Source: JAFDYH01 sp049840875 (GTDB taxonomy: Bacteria; Bacteroidota; Bacteroidia; Chitinophagales; Chitinophagaceae). From it: a DNA stretch of 64,000 nucleotides. Below the pieces are notes generated by a model. It did no database searches, was not told where the DNA came from, and saw only the letters and a list, made by a program, of their open reading frames with translations. Location: positions 434,001-498,000 of the forward strand of contig JASGJE010000006.1 of NCBI GenBank assembly GCA_049840875.1, read 5' to 3'. Below, piece by piece: positions 36,297-45,639 of the stretch. A program made the translations under genes and the position numbers. The first letter of the stretch is position 1; every line of letters begins with the position of its first letter.

Positions 36297-36869
36297 TCAT
36301 TTTTTGAAATACCTGTTTTGCTCTATCTCATTCATTACATTTTCGGGTACTAGGTATCTGATAGACTTTCCTTCTTTAACAAGAGTGCGGATTTCAGTAG
36401 CTGATATTTCCAGCAAAGGTGCTTTCAGGATAGTTACTTGATGTTCTATATTTGGGAGAATACCGAATCCGGGACGTATATATATATAAAGGTGATAATT
36501 TTTTGTGATCAGGTGGTGATTCTTCCATTTTTCAAGATTTTGATAGCTATCGCTACCCATAATGATAGAGAATTGATGATCAGGGTATTTCTCTGAGAGA
36601 TAGGCAAGAGTATCAATGGTATAAGATGGGCGGGGTAGTTTGAATTCTATATCTGAGGCGGATATCCGGTTGTCGTTTTCGATAGCCAGTTTCGCTAGAT
36701 GAAGTCTGTCATACTCATTTAGTAAGGTAGTTGTGTTCTTGAAAGGGTTTTGTGGAGAAACGATAAACCATATTTTTTGGACATCCGTAGCATTTAATAC
36801 GTGATTCGCAATAATCAGATGTCCCACATGGACAGGATTAAAAGACCCAAAGTATAACCCAATATTCAT
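36297..36869 (-). CDS. nadD: Nicotinate-nucleotide adenylyltransferase
   Basis: NadD adenylates nicotinate mononucleotide to deamido-NAD. The 190-residue enzyme has the nucleotidyltransferase signature GSFNPVHVGH (H14, H17) at the N-terminus, the MGSD motif in FSIIMGSDSYQNLEKW, and the C-terminal ISATEIR. The start at 36869 places the first strand right before the motif. An ATG six codons upstream (36887) is also in frame but overlaps the end of feoA. It follows feoA by 14 nt on the same strand and is likely co-transcribed with it. Confidence 0.93.
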   Translation of the reverse strand: MNIGLYFGSFNPVHVGHLIIANHVLNATDVQKIWFIVSPQNPFKNTTTLLNEYDRLHLAKLAIENDNRISASDIEFKLPRPSYTIDTLAYLSEKYPDHQFSIIMGSDSYQNLEKWKNHHLITKNYHLYIYIRPGFGILPNIEHQVTILKAPLLEISATEIRTLVKEGKSIRYLVPENVMNEIEQNRYFKK

Positions 36870-36883
36870 TAAAATATTGAAAA

Positions 36884-37123
36884 TCAATTATTTATCTTAA
36901 CTAAGATGTTTTCTGCTTCGTTAATTCGTAGACTTAGCCTATAGCCAGAAACAGTAATTGATATCGGATCTCCCATTGGCGCAACTTGCTCAAGAAGAAC
37001 TTGCTCACCGGGCACGCATCCCATTTCCATCAGCTTAATGAATATGTCACTTTCTTTAAATTCGCAAATAACACCTTTTTCACCAGGCTTTAATTCCGAT
37101 AGCTTTAAGATTGAGTCACGCAT
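36884..37123 (-). CDS. feoA: FeoA-family SH3-like protein
   Basis: The 79-residue protein has the FeoA fold: a start at LKLSELKPGEKGVICEF, LMEMGCVPGEQVLLEQVAPMGDPI and a final strand GYRLSLRINEAENILV. FeoA is a cytoplasmic partner of the ferrous iron transporter FeoB. The gene is about 26 kb from the feoB fragment at the end of the window, so this copy is not in a feoAB operon. A second feoA could lie beside feoB outside the window. The start at 37123 gives the standard N-terminus, whereas the open frame extends to 37186 into the ybeY start region. Confidence 0.88.
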   Translation of the reverse strand: MRDSILKLSELKPGEKGVICEFKESDIFIKLMEMGCVPGEQVLLEQVAPMGDPISITVSGYRLSLRINEAENILVKINN

Positions 37124-37174
37124 ATAGACAAAGCTAACCCTGCTTATTCTTAAATGTTTACGAAATTTGAAATT

Positions 37175-37618
37175 ATGCAGAAACAATCCTCCAGCAGGAT
37201 CAATTTTTTCTTTTTAGCCAGGAACATATCTTTTAGGCGACGAGGTAAATTGAAGGACTTCATGGCCTTCCTTATAAGACAAGAAGGAAGATCCATTGAC
37301 ATGATTAATTGTATTTTTTGTTCCGATAAGTATTTGCTTGAGATGAACAGAAAGCATCTTAAGCATGACTATTATACTGATATAATAACGTTTGACCTTT
37401 CTGATTCTTCAGGGAAGATATCTGCAGAGATTTATATTAGCATAGATCGCGTTCGTGAAAACGCTATGACCTCACAAACGACAATTGCCCATGAGCTTTA
37501 CAGGGTCATATTTCATGGATTGCTTCATTTATGTGGCTACAACGATAAAAAGAAGGATGAGATATCCGAGATGAGAAGTAGAGAGGATTATTACCTATCT
37601 GCGTATGGAAAATTTTAG
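37175..37618 (+). CDS. ybeY: Endoribonuclease YbeY, rRNA maturation factor
   Basis: YbeY is a zinc metalloprotein that acts in 16S rRNA 3' processing and ribosome quality control. The 147-residue protein has the family motif HGLLHLCGYND. Ligands are H114 and H118, and the third position is D124, as in other Bacteroidota copies where the usual final histidine is replaced. The conserved TDIITFDLS and AEIYISIDRVRENA blocks are present. An ATG at 37154 is also possible, but 37175 is closer to the usual start. The gene is divergent from feoA with a 51-nt gap and precedes mnmG, a common Bacteroidota order. Confidence 0.9.
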   Translation: MQKQSSSRINFFFLARNISFRRRGKLKDFMAFLIRQEGRSIDMINCIFCSDKYLLEMNRKHLKHDYYTDIITFDLSDSSGKISAEIYISIDRVRENAMTSQTTIAHELYRVIFHGLLHLCGYNDKKKDEISEMRSREDYYLSAYGKF

Positions 37619-37647
37619 TGGCCGTCTTAATTAGCTTTTGAATAGCA

Positions 37648-37663
37648 TGTTTCACGGGGAACA
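37648..37663. other. parS-like palindrome, site 1
   Basis: TGTTTCACGGGGAACA differs from the common bacterial parS form TGTTTCACGTGGAACA at one position only (T to G at position 10). It lies between ybeY and mnmG, a region often close to the replication origin. Confidence 0.55.
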
Positions 37664-37699
37664 TCAGAAACAATCTTTGAAATATGGCCACCAAGATAT

Positions 37700-37715
37700 T
37701 GTTTCACGGGAAACA
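37700..37715. other. parS-like palindrome, site 2
   Basis: TGTTTCACGGGAAACA differs from the parS form TGTTTCACGTGAAACA at the same single position as site 1. It begins 52 nt after site 1. A pair with the same variant argues for a shared binding site. Confidence 0.55.
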
Positions 37716-37814
37716 TTAATGCATATAAGATTGTAGCGATTGATGATTAAATATTGGAACTTAAAATTTCGGAATGGGAACATTAAATAAGGATAATAAA
37801 GGACATTTGCACTT

Positions 37815-39677
37815 ATGTTTCCTGAATACGATGTTATAGTGGTCGGTGCGGGCCATGCAGGCTGTGAAGCTGCTGCAGCGGCTGCAAATCTTGGGTCAAA
37901 AGTGCTTTTGGTAACTATGAACATGCAGACTATTGCACAAATGAGCTGCAATCCTGCCATGGGAGGAATTGCCAAAGGGCAGATCGTACGAGAAATAGAC
38001 GCAATGGGCGGTTATTCAGGGATTGTTACTGACCTAAGCATGATCCAATTTCGCATGCTTAACAGATCGAAGGGGCCGGCAATGTGGAGTCCAAGAGCAC
38101 AGAGCGACAGAATGCTGTTTGCCGCGAAATGGAGAGAAATGTTGGAACAGACACCGAATGTTGATTTTTATCAGGATATGGTGAAAGGATTACTGGTGAA
38201 AGATAAAAGAGCATGCGGTGTGATTACGGGACTGGGTCATGAAATTAGATCTAAGGCAGTTGTATTAACAAACGGAACATTTCTGAATGGCGTTATACAT
38301 ATCGGCGAAAAGAATTTCGGAGGGGGGCGGGTGGCGGAAAAAGCCGCAACAGGGATTACCGAACAATTGGTCTCTTTGGGCTTTGAAAGTGACAGACTAA
38401 AGACGGGAACACCTCCAAGAATTGATGGTCGTAGTTTGGATTATGGTAAAATGGAAGAACAGCCTGGTGATGAAGATGTTGTTGGCTTTTCCTTTTCTGC
38501 TACTAAAAAACCTACCAGGCAACGAAGCTGCTGGATTACCTATACCAGTCCCAAAGTTCATGACATTCTTAAAACAGGTTTCGACAGAAGCCCCATGTTT
38601 GCAGGAAGGATCGATGGAGTTGGTCCGAGATATTGTCCCAGCATCGAAGATAAAATCAACCGATTTGCGGAAAGAGACCGACACCAGCTATTTATAGAGC
38701 CAGAGGGATGGGATACTGTTGAGATTTATGTCAATGGGTTTTCAACTTCTTTACCGGAGGAAGTTCAATACGAAGCAATTCGTATTGTACCGGGTTTTGA
38801 GAATGCGAGAATGTTTCGCCCGGGATATGCCATCGAATACGACTTCTTCCCACCGACTCAACTGGACTATTCTTTGGAAACAAAACTGATTGATAATCTG
38901 TTCTTTGCGGGACAAATTAATGGAACAACCGGCTATGAAGAAGCTGCATGCCAGGGATTAATGGCCGGAATAAATGCCCACCAGAAATCGAGAGAATCAG
39001 AGCCGGTTATCTTAAAAAGAAGTGAGGCTTATATTGGTGTTTTGATAGATGATTTAATAAGCAAGGGAACCGAGGAACCCTATCGGATGTTCACTTCACG
39101 GGCAGAATTCCGGACTCTTTTAAGACAGGATAACGCAGATCTTAGACTAACCGAAAAAAGCTATAACCTAGGTCTGGCCAAACAAGACAGGATGGATGGC
39201 GTCTCTGAAAAGAAGCAAGCCGTTGAAGAAATAAAGAAACTTTTGAACTCAATATCGTTTGAGCCGGAAGAGGTGAATGAATACCTGGTTAAGATTGAGT
39301 CAACTCCAATAAGCGAAAAATATAAGGCGGCAAAAATGCTTCTCCGGCCAGATGTTGAATTGACAGATATGGCAAATTCTATTTCGCAGCTGAATAGTCT
39401 TTTAAAAAAATATTCAAGAGAACAACTGGAGCAAGCGTCGATCCAGATTAAATACGATGTATACATTGAGCGGGAAAAAGAATTAGTCAAGAGAATGGCT
39501 CAGTTGGAAGAATTACAAATACCAGATAGCTTCGACTATAAAAAAATAAGCTCCTTGGGTAATGAAGCAAGAGAAAAGCTTAGCCGCGTGAAACCAAGAA
39601 CACTAGGACAGGCAAGCCGTATCTCGGGCATCAACCCAAGCGATGTACAAATTTTAATGGTGTATATGGGGCGATAA
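37815..39677 (+). CDS. mnmG: tRNA uridine-5-carboxymethylaminomethyl modification enzyme MnmG
   Basis: MnmG, with MnmE, installs the carboxymethylaminomethyl group on U34 of certain tRNAs. The 620-residue FAD protein begins with the dinucleotide motif VVGAGHAGCEAA (residues 10-21) and has SCNPAMGGIAKG, the catalytic CPSIEDKI region and PTQLDYSLETKL. A C-terminal helical domain ends in ASRISGINPSDVQILMVYM. This complete gene is preceded by two parS-like sites. mnmE and rsmG are not in the window. Confidence 0.97.
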   Translation: MFPEYDVIVVGAGHAGCEAAAAAANLGSKVLLVTMNMQTIAQMSCNPAMGGIAKGQIVREIDAMGGYSGIVTDLSMIQFRMLNRSKGPAMWSPRAQSDRMLFAAKWREMLEQTPNVDFYQDMVKGLLVKDKRACGVITGLGHEIRSKAVVLTNGTFLNGVIHIGEKNFGGGRVAEKAATGITEQLVSLGFESDRLKTGTPPRIDGRSLDYGKMEEQPGDEDVVGFSFSATKKPTRQRSCWITYTSPKVHDILKTGFDRSPMFAGRIDGVGPRYCPSIEDKINRFAERDRHQLFIEPEGWDTVEIYVNGFSTSLPEEVQYEAIRIVPGFENARMFRPGYAIEYDFFPPTQLDYSLETKLIDNLFFAGQINGTTGYEEAACQGLMAGINAHQKSRESEPVILKRSEAYIGVLIDDLISKGTEEPYRMFTSRAEFRTLLRQDNADLRLTEKSYNLGLAKQDRMDGVSEKKQAVEEIKKLLNSISFEPEEVNEYLVKIESTPISEKYKAAKMLLRPDVELTDMANSISQLNSLLKKYSREQLEQASIQIKYDVYIEREKELVKRMAQLEELQIPDSFDYKKISSLGNEAREKLSRVKPRTLGQASRISGINPSDVQILMVYMGR

Positions 39678-39732
39678 ACCTGGTCGGGTTTTTCGTTCAG
39701 TCTGAAAAATCGTTAAGAAAAAAGATAAGATA

Positions 39733-42399
39733 CTAGTCACGCACAGTCAATATATCTTTTAGCCGTAAATCTCTTGATGAAGCGCCAATCATTATTCTGA
39801 ACTCACCCGGCTCTATTACTTTTTCCATATTTGCATTTAACATTGACAGCATTTCGGGTGTAATAGTAAATGATACTTCCTTAGTTTCTCCGGCATTTAA
39901 ATAAACACGCTGGAAACCTTTTAATTCAATTACCGGCCGTGATACTGATGCCAGCATATCATGTATATATAATTGAATTACCTCTTCACCATTTCTTTTA
40001 CCAATGTTTTTTATAGTAAATGAGACTGTGACCGAATCACTCTTTGCGACACTTCTTTTTGATAGCTGCATATTACTATAATCGAAACCTGTATAGCTTA
40101 ACCCATAACCAAAAGGAAATAATGGAAAGCCGCTAAGATTATTATAATCATCTCCCCTGCCGGTTGGTTTATGATTGTATACTAATGGTAATTGTGCCTC
40201 GTGTACAGGAAATGTTACCGGTAATCGTCCTGCAGGATTGTAATCGCCAAACAAGACATCTGTAATGGCGTGACCACCTTCTTCACCGGGATACCAAACA
40301 TCAATAACCGAATTGACTTTAGCCAACCAATTATTCATAATGACTGCACTGCCTGCTACTAATACAACTACAACCGGCTTACCAGTTGCCGCTACCTGTT
40401 GAATTAATTGTTCCTGTTTACCAGGAAGCGATAGCATGGCCCTGTCCTGGAATTCTCCCTCCTGTATGCCAACTGTTACAATAGCAACATCTGATTGTTT
40501 TGCAGCTATCACAGCATCCTGTATTTTCTTTTGCCAATCGTTATTTGTTATCGCGTTCCATACCAATTTAATCGTTGCGTTTCCTGAGGGTTCGAAGAAC
40601 TCAATGCATATGTCGTATTGTTTATCTTTTTCCAAATGCAAGTCTGACAGTTGAGTACGGTATGATTGCTTCTGCCAGTTATCGATTACCAGCTTGCTTC
40701 CGATATAGAGCCTGTAACCATCATTCCCTTCCAGACCTATTTTATAATTGCCGGTAACCGGCGACGTTAGTTTCCCTGTCCAGCGGATGGAATAAAAATC
40801 TGCAGGTAAATTGTCCGGAGAAGGAGAAAATAATGTCCAGTGAAAATCTATTTTATTATCAGTTCTTGTAAGCACAGCTTTTCCATTCAACGTAATGTTG
40901 TTGAAGTATTCTCCCTGCAAACCTTTTTGATTTCCACTGCTCAGATATTTTGAATCCACAACAGTATATTCATCCGAACTTCTTCCACAACCTGGTGAAT
41001 AATTTATTTTAATATTCTTTCCCGCTCGTGCTTTTATTCCATCCAGTATGCAAATCTTTCCATTACCCGGACCACTGTAACCTCCCAATCTTGCTTCTAC
41101 CGCGTCTGTACCAATAACTGCAATTGAACGAATATTTTTCCCCAATGGCAGCGTTTCTTTTTTGTTTTTTAATAATACAATAGATTCCCTTGCGACTTGC
41201 ACTGCTATTTCTTTATGTTTTGCCTGGTCTGCAATTTTCTTGTCGTTCACTTCAGGTACATAAGGATTTTCAAAAAGGCCCAATTCAAATTTGGCTTTTA
41301 ATACTCTTGCTACAGCATCATCGAGACGATTACTATCAATACTGCCATCTAAAAAATGAGGATTGAATAATTTGTAATGATTGTAATCAGTCTGAAAAAT
41401 TACATCCAGCCCACCATTGATGGCGTGCATACCACTTTCGGGATAATCTTTAGCCGTATTGTGAAGCACCAATTCACCGCCAACAGCATTCGCATCAGAA
41501 ATAACAAAGCCGCTAAACCCGTAATCGCCTTTCAGTTTTTTTAATAGTAGCCATTTATTTGAAGAGCTTGCTGTTCCATCAAGAGAATTATATGCCGTCA
41601 TTACAGATCGGGAGCCACCTCGTTCAAAACAAGCTTTGAACGGAGGTAAATAGATTTCTTCAAGCAATCGCTCATTGAAATGTATTGGATAGCTATCGCG
41701 GCCACCATCGCCAACATTTGCAATAAAATGTTTTGGCGTAGTAATAATGCCTTTCTTTTCAAAAGCGCTGACGAAAGCAACAGCTATTTCGCTCGTTAGA
41801 AAAGGATCTTCTCCATATGTTTCTTCCGTGCGGCCCCAGCGTACATCAGATGCTATGTTAACCACCGGAGAAAGTATTTGTCGAATGCCCCGCAATTTTG
41901 TTTCGTCCGCTATCGCATTTGCAGCTTTATTTACCAATGCAGTATCCCATGTTGCAGCAAGTGCGATTGACTGAGGGAATGCCGTTGCATTTCCGCGAAC
42001 CAATCCATGCAATGCTTCGTCGAACGCAATGATGGGAATACCAAGTCTTGATTTTTCTATAAAATAATGCTGAATAGAATTGATCTTTCTTGCCAATGCG
42101 GCGGCATTGTCTTTCATAGCATAGTTCAATAGCTGTCCCCCTGCATCACCTTTCGCCGCAGCGCTTACCTGGAAACCAAATATGCCGTGATAATACCTGT
42201 TGGAATCAGAGGCATCCAGATCGCCGGGTATCATAAATAACTGCCAGAATTTTTCTTCAGGCGTCATGCGATTCAACAGATCCTTTACTCTTTTTTCGAC
42301 AGGAAAAGAAGGGTTTTTATAGTCAGGCAGTTGAGCGAATATGACAAAGGATGAAAACAGAAACGCGATGAATAAAAGAAATTTCAGTCGTAAATGCAT
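39733..42399 (-). CDS. Glycoside hydrolase family 3 with PA14 insertion
   Basis: The 888-residue secreted enzyme (signal peptide 1-22) has the GH3 N-terminal barrel, with KHFIANVGDGGRD and nucleophile D302 in VISDANAVGG. An alpha/beta sandwich domain follows. A PA14 domain of about 140 residues (495-640, LQGEYFNNITLNG to ATIKLVWNAI) is inserted into the second domain, as in many Bacteroidota beta-glucosidases. The acid/base lies near EGEFQDRAMLSLPG, and a fibronectin-like C-terminal domain ends the protein. Expected substrates are beta-glucosides or beta-xylosides. It is about 6 kb upstream of the SusC/SusD pair on the opposite strand. Confidence 0.95.
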   Translation of the reverse strand: MHLRLKFLLFIAFLFSSFVIFAQLPDYKNPSFPVEKRVKDLLNRMTPEEKFWQLFMIPGDLDASDSNRYYHGIFGFQVSAAAKGDAGGQLLNYAMKDNAAALARKINSIQHYFIEKSRLGIPIIAFDEALHGLVRGNATAFPQSIALAATWDTALVNKAANAIADETKLRGIRQILSPVVNIASDVRWGRTEETYGEDPFLTSEIAVAFVSAFEKKGIITTPKHFIANVGDGGRDSYPIHFNERLLEEIYLPPFKACFERGGSRSVMTAYNSLDGTASSSNKWLLLKKLKGDYGFSGFVISDANAVGGELVLHNTAKDYPESGMHAINGGLDVIFQTDYNHYKLFNPHFLDGSIDSNRLDDAVARVLKAKFELGLFENPYVPEVNDKKIADQAKHKEIAVQVARESIVLLKNKKETLPLGKNIRSIAVIGTDAVEARLGGYSGPGNGKICILDGIKARAGKNIKINYSPGCGRSSDEYTVVDSKYLSSGNQKGLQGEYFNNITLNGKAVLTRTDNKIDFHWTLFSPSPDNLPADFYSIRWTGKLTSPVTGNYKIGLEGNDGYRLYIGSKLVIDNWQKQSYRTQLSDLHLEKDKQYDICIEFFEPSGNATIKLVWNAITNNDWQKKIQDAVIAAKQSDVAIVTVGIQEGEFQDRAMLSLPGKQEQLIQQVAATGKPVVVVLVAGSAVIMNNWLAKVNSVIDVWYPGEEGGHAITDVLFGDYNPAGRLPVTFPVHEAQLPLVYNHKPTGRGDDYNNLSGFPLFPFGYGLSYTGFDYSNMQLSKRSVAKSDSVTVSFTIKNIGKRNGEEVIQLYIHDMLASVSRPVIELKGFQRVYLNAGETKEVSFTITPEMLSMLNANMEKVIEPGEFRIMIGASSRDLRLKDILTVRD

Positions 42400-42536
42400 C
42401 TGCTATTGTTTGATACTGCAAGATGCGTATTTATTGTAATGAGAAAAAGAGTACTGGAATACTTCCTGGAAGAAACCGATGGAAACAAATTGGATGCATT
42501 AAGTTGCACGTTGCAAGCAGACTTTGCCGCCCTGTA

Positions 42537-43109
42537 TCAGGCGTCTAATTGTTTATGCCATTCTTCAACAGTAATTACATCAGCCTGTCTCGGAAAAATC
42601 TTTTTCATTAAAACAGCGTGTACTTCCGGATCTGCGTCTGCACAACAATCGGAAAGGACGGTGATTTTATAGTCTTTATCTGCTGCCTCGCGGGTGGTAG
42701 ATAATACCACACCACTTGTAGAAACACCAGTCAGGACAATATGCCGGAGATTATTGGCTCTTAAAATTACTTCGAGATCGCTGCCAGTGAATGCGCTGAT
42801 CCTTCGTTTATCAACAACTATATCATCCTGCAACGGCGCAAGGTCTGCATGTATTTCCATAAAACTATGCATACTTGTATTTGCAAGGCGTTCACCAAAT
42901 GTTGCAAAACTTTTATTGTTCATACTAATTTCAGGTAGCGTGTGCCTGAACCCAACTCTTACATAAACAACAGGAATGTTTTTATACCGTGCATGCCTGA
43001 TTGCATTTGCAACATTCGAAATAAGTGGTGCGGTAACCGGCAGATTTTTCAAGATGCCAATCTGCATATCCATTATCAATAAAGCTGTTTGCTGATCATT
43101 GGGGTTCAT
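42537..43109 (-). CDS. Isochorismatase-like hydrolase
   Basis: The 190-residue protein has the isochorismatase/nicotinamidase fold, with D14 (LLIMDMQ) and K101 (VVDKRRISAF). At the place where cysteine hydrolases of the family have their nucleophile, the sequence is TGVSTSGVVLST with glycine (G133). This is the arrangement of isochorismatases that lack a cysteine, so the protein should not be called a cysteine hydrolase. The substrate is unknown. It lies 29 nt downstream of the alpha/beta hydrolase gene on the same strand. Confidence 0.88.
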   Translation of the reverse strand: MNPNDQQTALLIMDMQIGILKNLPVTAPLISNVANAIRHARYKNIPVVYVRVGFRHTLPEISMNNKSFATFGERLANTSMHSFMEIHADLAPLQDDIVVDKRRISAFTGSDLEVILRANNLRHIVLTGVSTSGVVLSTTREAADKDYKITVLSDCCADADPEVHAVLMKKIFPRQADVITVEEWHKQLDA

Positions 43110-43138
43110 AAATTCAAATTTATCCGGAATAAATTTTT

Positions 43139-44005
43139 TTAGTTGGCACCGATAAAAGCAATCACTTTATTGATCAACGAAATTCTCTTGTTGGTAAAAC
43201 CGTGGTCTGTTGGCCAAACTTCATATTCAAAATGTGTCTTGTTCACTTGTTTAAAGGTATCGGCCAAAATGTTATTATGCGAATGTTCATCCAGCATGAT
43301 GATTGATTTGTTTTTTAATGCGGCCGCAACATTGGCAAGATTAAAATACGCTTCGTCTTTTATCACGGGTTCAAAAATCTCTTTGAATGTGGCGTTTAAT
43401 ACAAAGTATTTCATAGAGGCGGCTGCAGGGCTTTGTTCAATTGCCGAAAGCTCTTTCTCGTCCTTTACGTTTTTCATATCATTATAAATGTCCCATGTAG
43501 ATAGTGCAAAGCCCTTTTTTATCTGTGGGATTTCCGACAATGCTTTCACACAAATCCATCCTCCCATACTATGACCGAACAATACAATGTTGGATGTATC
43601 GATCTTTAATGAATCCTGGTATTTATTGCAAAAAGCAACGACGTTCTTTACGTCATCCACACAATTCTTAAAACTGAATTTACCCTGGCTGCCCCATGAA
43701 CCACGATAATCAAAGTAGATCACATTCCATCCTTTTGCTCTTACAATCTGTGCAAGATCGAGATTTCTCTCATTGCCAGGATATCCGTGTAATAACAATA
43801 GCGTCGGATGCTTTTGTTCTCCATTGGCACGATAAATAAAACCAGCTAAAAGCTGATTGCCTGATGGAATGAACAATTCTGTAGAGCCAGCCGGATAATT
43901 TTTATCCCAGTTAATATCTTTAAGTGCTATGCTATCCTGTGCAGAACCGAAAAAGCGTGTAAACAAAGCAGCGGCAAGAACAACTATACGAAGGTATTTT
44001 ATCAT
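43139..44005 (-). CDS. Secreted alpha/beta hydrolase
   Basis: The 288-residue protein has a signal peptide (1-22, ending GSAQ) and an alpha/beta hydrolase fold. The oxyanion loop is LLLLHGYPGNERN, the nucleophile elbow is GHSMGGW with S146, and the catalytic histidine is probably in TDHGFTNKR near the C-terminus. It resembles prolyl-oligopeptidase-type or acyl-ester hydrolases, but the substrate cannot be read. The start at 44005 matches the signal peptide; the frame is open 29 codons further. It is probably co-transcribed with the isochorismatase-like gene. Confidence 0.85.
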   Translation of the reverse strand: MIKYLRIVVLAAALFTRFFGSAQDSIALKDINWDKNYPAGSTELFIPSGNQLLAGFIYRANGEQKHPTLLLLHGYPGNERNLDLAQIVRAKGWNVIYFDYRGSWGSQGKFSFKNCVDDVKNVVAFCNKYQDSLKIDTSNIVLFGHSMGGWICVKALSEIPQIKKGFALSTWDIYNDMKNVKDEKELSAIEQSPAAASMKYFVLNATFKEIFEPVIKDEAYFNLANVAAALKNKSIIMLDEHSHNNILADTFKQVNKTHFEYEVWPTDHGFTNKRISLINKVIAFIGAN

Positions 44006-44215
44006 TGATGATCGATTTAATTGTTTACCGGAATGAATATGCAGGGCGAAGGATGAGCACGAAGTTCCGCATTTGAATTTTAGAATAAGCAAAGACGTGT
44101 AGCCAACCTAAGCAATAATACAGATTGGGGATAATTTTCTCTCTACGAGACAGTACAGCAAATGATTTGATCGCTCCCTGTTTTAGAAGACCAATACAAT
44201 TACATTCACGCAACC

Positions 44216-45508
44216 ATGACTAGTACACAACTTTTTTTCAGAAGATTATTACCGGTAGCGCTTGCATTAGGAACAGCATGGGCAGCCCGTGGGCAAATAG
44301 GCCATGAATATGGGGCAGCATGGGCCGGTAGTATCGGAGTCATTTTCCTGGTTGCTATCTCCGGGCGAAAAGACTGGTATTATCGCTTGCCTGCTGTTGC
44401 GGCAATGGCTGCGATTGCGTGGGGTGTTAGTGGCATTATGAGCTACGGCAAAGTGGTTGGTTATGGCCAGGCGCCCGATTTTGTAAATACAAGTTATGGT
44501 TTATTGATGCTGATGCTAATTGGCGGTTTGTATGGATTTATTGGAGGTGGCGTCACAGGGTTGACACTTGAGTCGACAACAGAGCGAAAGGCGAATATTC
44601 CTTTGCTTATTACTGAAATGGTTGCAGGCGGTTTTTTATTCTGGGGTTTTCTCATTTACCAGTTAGAGTGGTTTATGACGCCGCCACGATCTGAATTGTG
44701 GGCTGCTTGTCTCGGAGCAGCGTTTGCGCTGGGCTGGTATTTGTACCGCAACGGTTACAGCTATGCGCTGCGTACGGCTTTCTTTTCGGCGTTAGGGGCG
44801 GGGTTTGGATTTGCCTTCGGTAATTTTCTGCAACGGATGGGACGTGGCACCGGTATCGATTTTAACTGGTGGAATGTAATGGAGTATTCGATTGGCTTTT
44901 TTGCCGGCCTTGGATTAGCATACGGAGTTTTCTCAAAAAAAGATTGGCCGCAGACGATTGTTGCCAATAAAGCATCCAATACCGCCGGCTGGATTTTCCT
45001 GATCCTGTTGTTGCCTGCCATTAATCTTATTGAAGGCATGAACACGAAATCGATGATAGATACGGCCAATCATTTTCATTTTACAAATACCGCATCATTT
45101 GCATTTTCGTGGCAGGTGACAGCTTGGATACTTTCTGTAGTTGTAATGATTGCTCTTTGTATTTATTTCCAAATGGGATTAATGATAGCAATCACCAGGA
45201 ACAAAATAAAGTTTCTCGCTTTTGTTTCGTTGACATGGTACATTCTGATCAGCAATTTTATTGGTGCAACCTGGCTTGTTGCGAGGTTCAGCTCTCAACA
45301 TCTATATTGGGTGAACCTCCTGGCGGTGATTTTTATGCTAAGTAAAAATGAAAACATAGAGAGCAATGAAATAGAAATCCTCTCGCCAGCGCCACCGGTG
45401 AGAAGATTGGTATTGCTCTGGACTTTTGCCATTCTGCTGGTTTTGACACTTAGTTTTATAGCTGTTTCTGCTGGGAATGCTAACCCTAAAGCGCAGTTGA
45501 GATTTTAA
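44216..45508 (+). CDS. Polytopic membrane protein of unknown function
   Basis: The 430-residue protein has about eleven predicted membrane helices, including GLLMLMLIGGLYGFIGGGVTG and several glycine-rich helices. Notable polar residues within membrane segments are an R-G-Q-I-G-H-E-Y motif near residue 25 and D-F-N-W-W around residue 215. I do not recognise a family. Its position between the hydrolase genes and the ABC permease suggests nothing specific. The ATG at 44216 follows about 210 nt of noncoding sequence. Confidence 0.75.
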   Translation: MTSTQLFFRRLLPVALALGTAWAARGQIGHEYGAAWAGSIGVIFLVAISGRKDWYYRLPAVAAMAAIAWGVSGIMSYGKVVGYGQAPDFVNTSYGLLMLMLIGGLYGFIGGGVTGLTLESTTERKANIPLLITEMVAGGFLFWGFLIYQLEWFMTPPRSELWAACLGAAFALGWYLYRNGYSYALRTAFFSALGAGFGFAFGNFLQRMGRGTGIDFNWWNVMEYSIGFFAGLGLAYGVFSKKDWPQTIVANKASNTAGWIFLILLLPAINLIEGMNTKSMIDTANHFHFTNTASFAFSWQVTAWILSVVVMIALCIYFQMGLMIAITRNKIKFLAFVSLTWYILISNFIGATWLVARFSSQHLYWVNLLAVIFMLSKNENIESNEIEILSPAPPVRRLVLLWTFAILLVLTLSFIAVSAGNANPKAQLRF

Positions 45509-45639
45509 CCCTCTTACCAGCAACTCAAAAAAATTTCTTCGGTTTGCTGTAACCATAGCTCTATTTTAAAGTAATCAATAGTTATTGGCGGCGTGCACGA
45601 TGCACAGCAGCATAATTATCTCATCTCTAAAACGACGCT

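Noticed and set aside
42394..42672. 92-codon plus-strand frame between the GH3 and isochorismatase-like genes
   Set aside because: Its second half is antisense to the isochorismatase-like gene. The first part has some protein-like character but no family match by eye.
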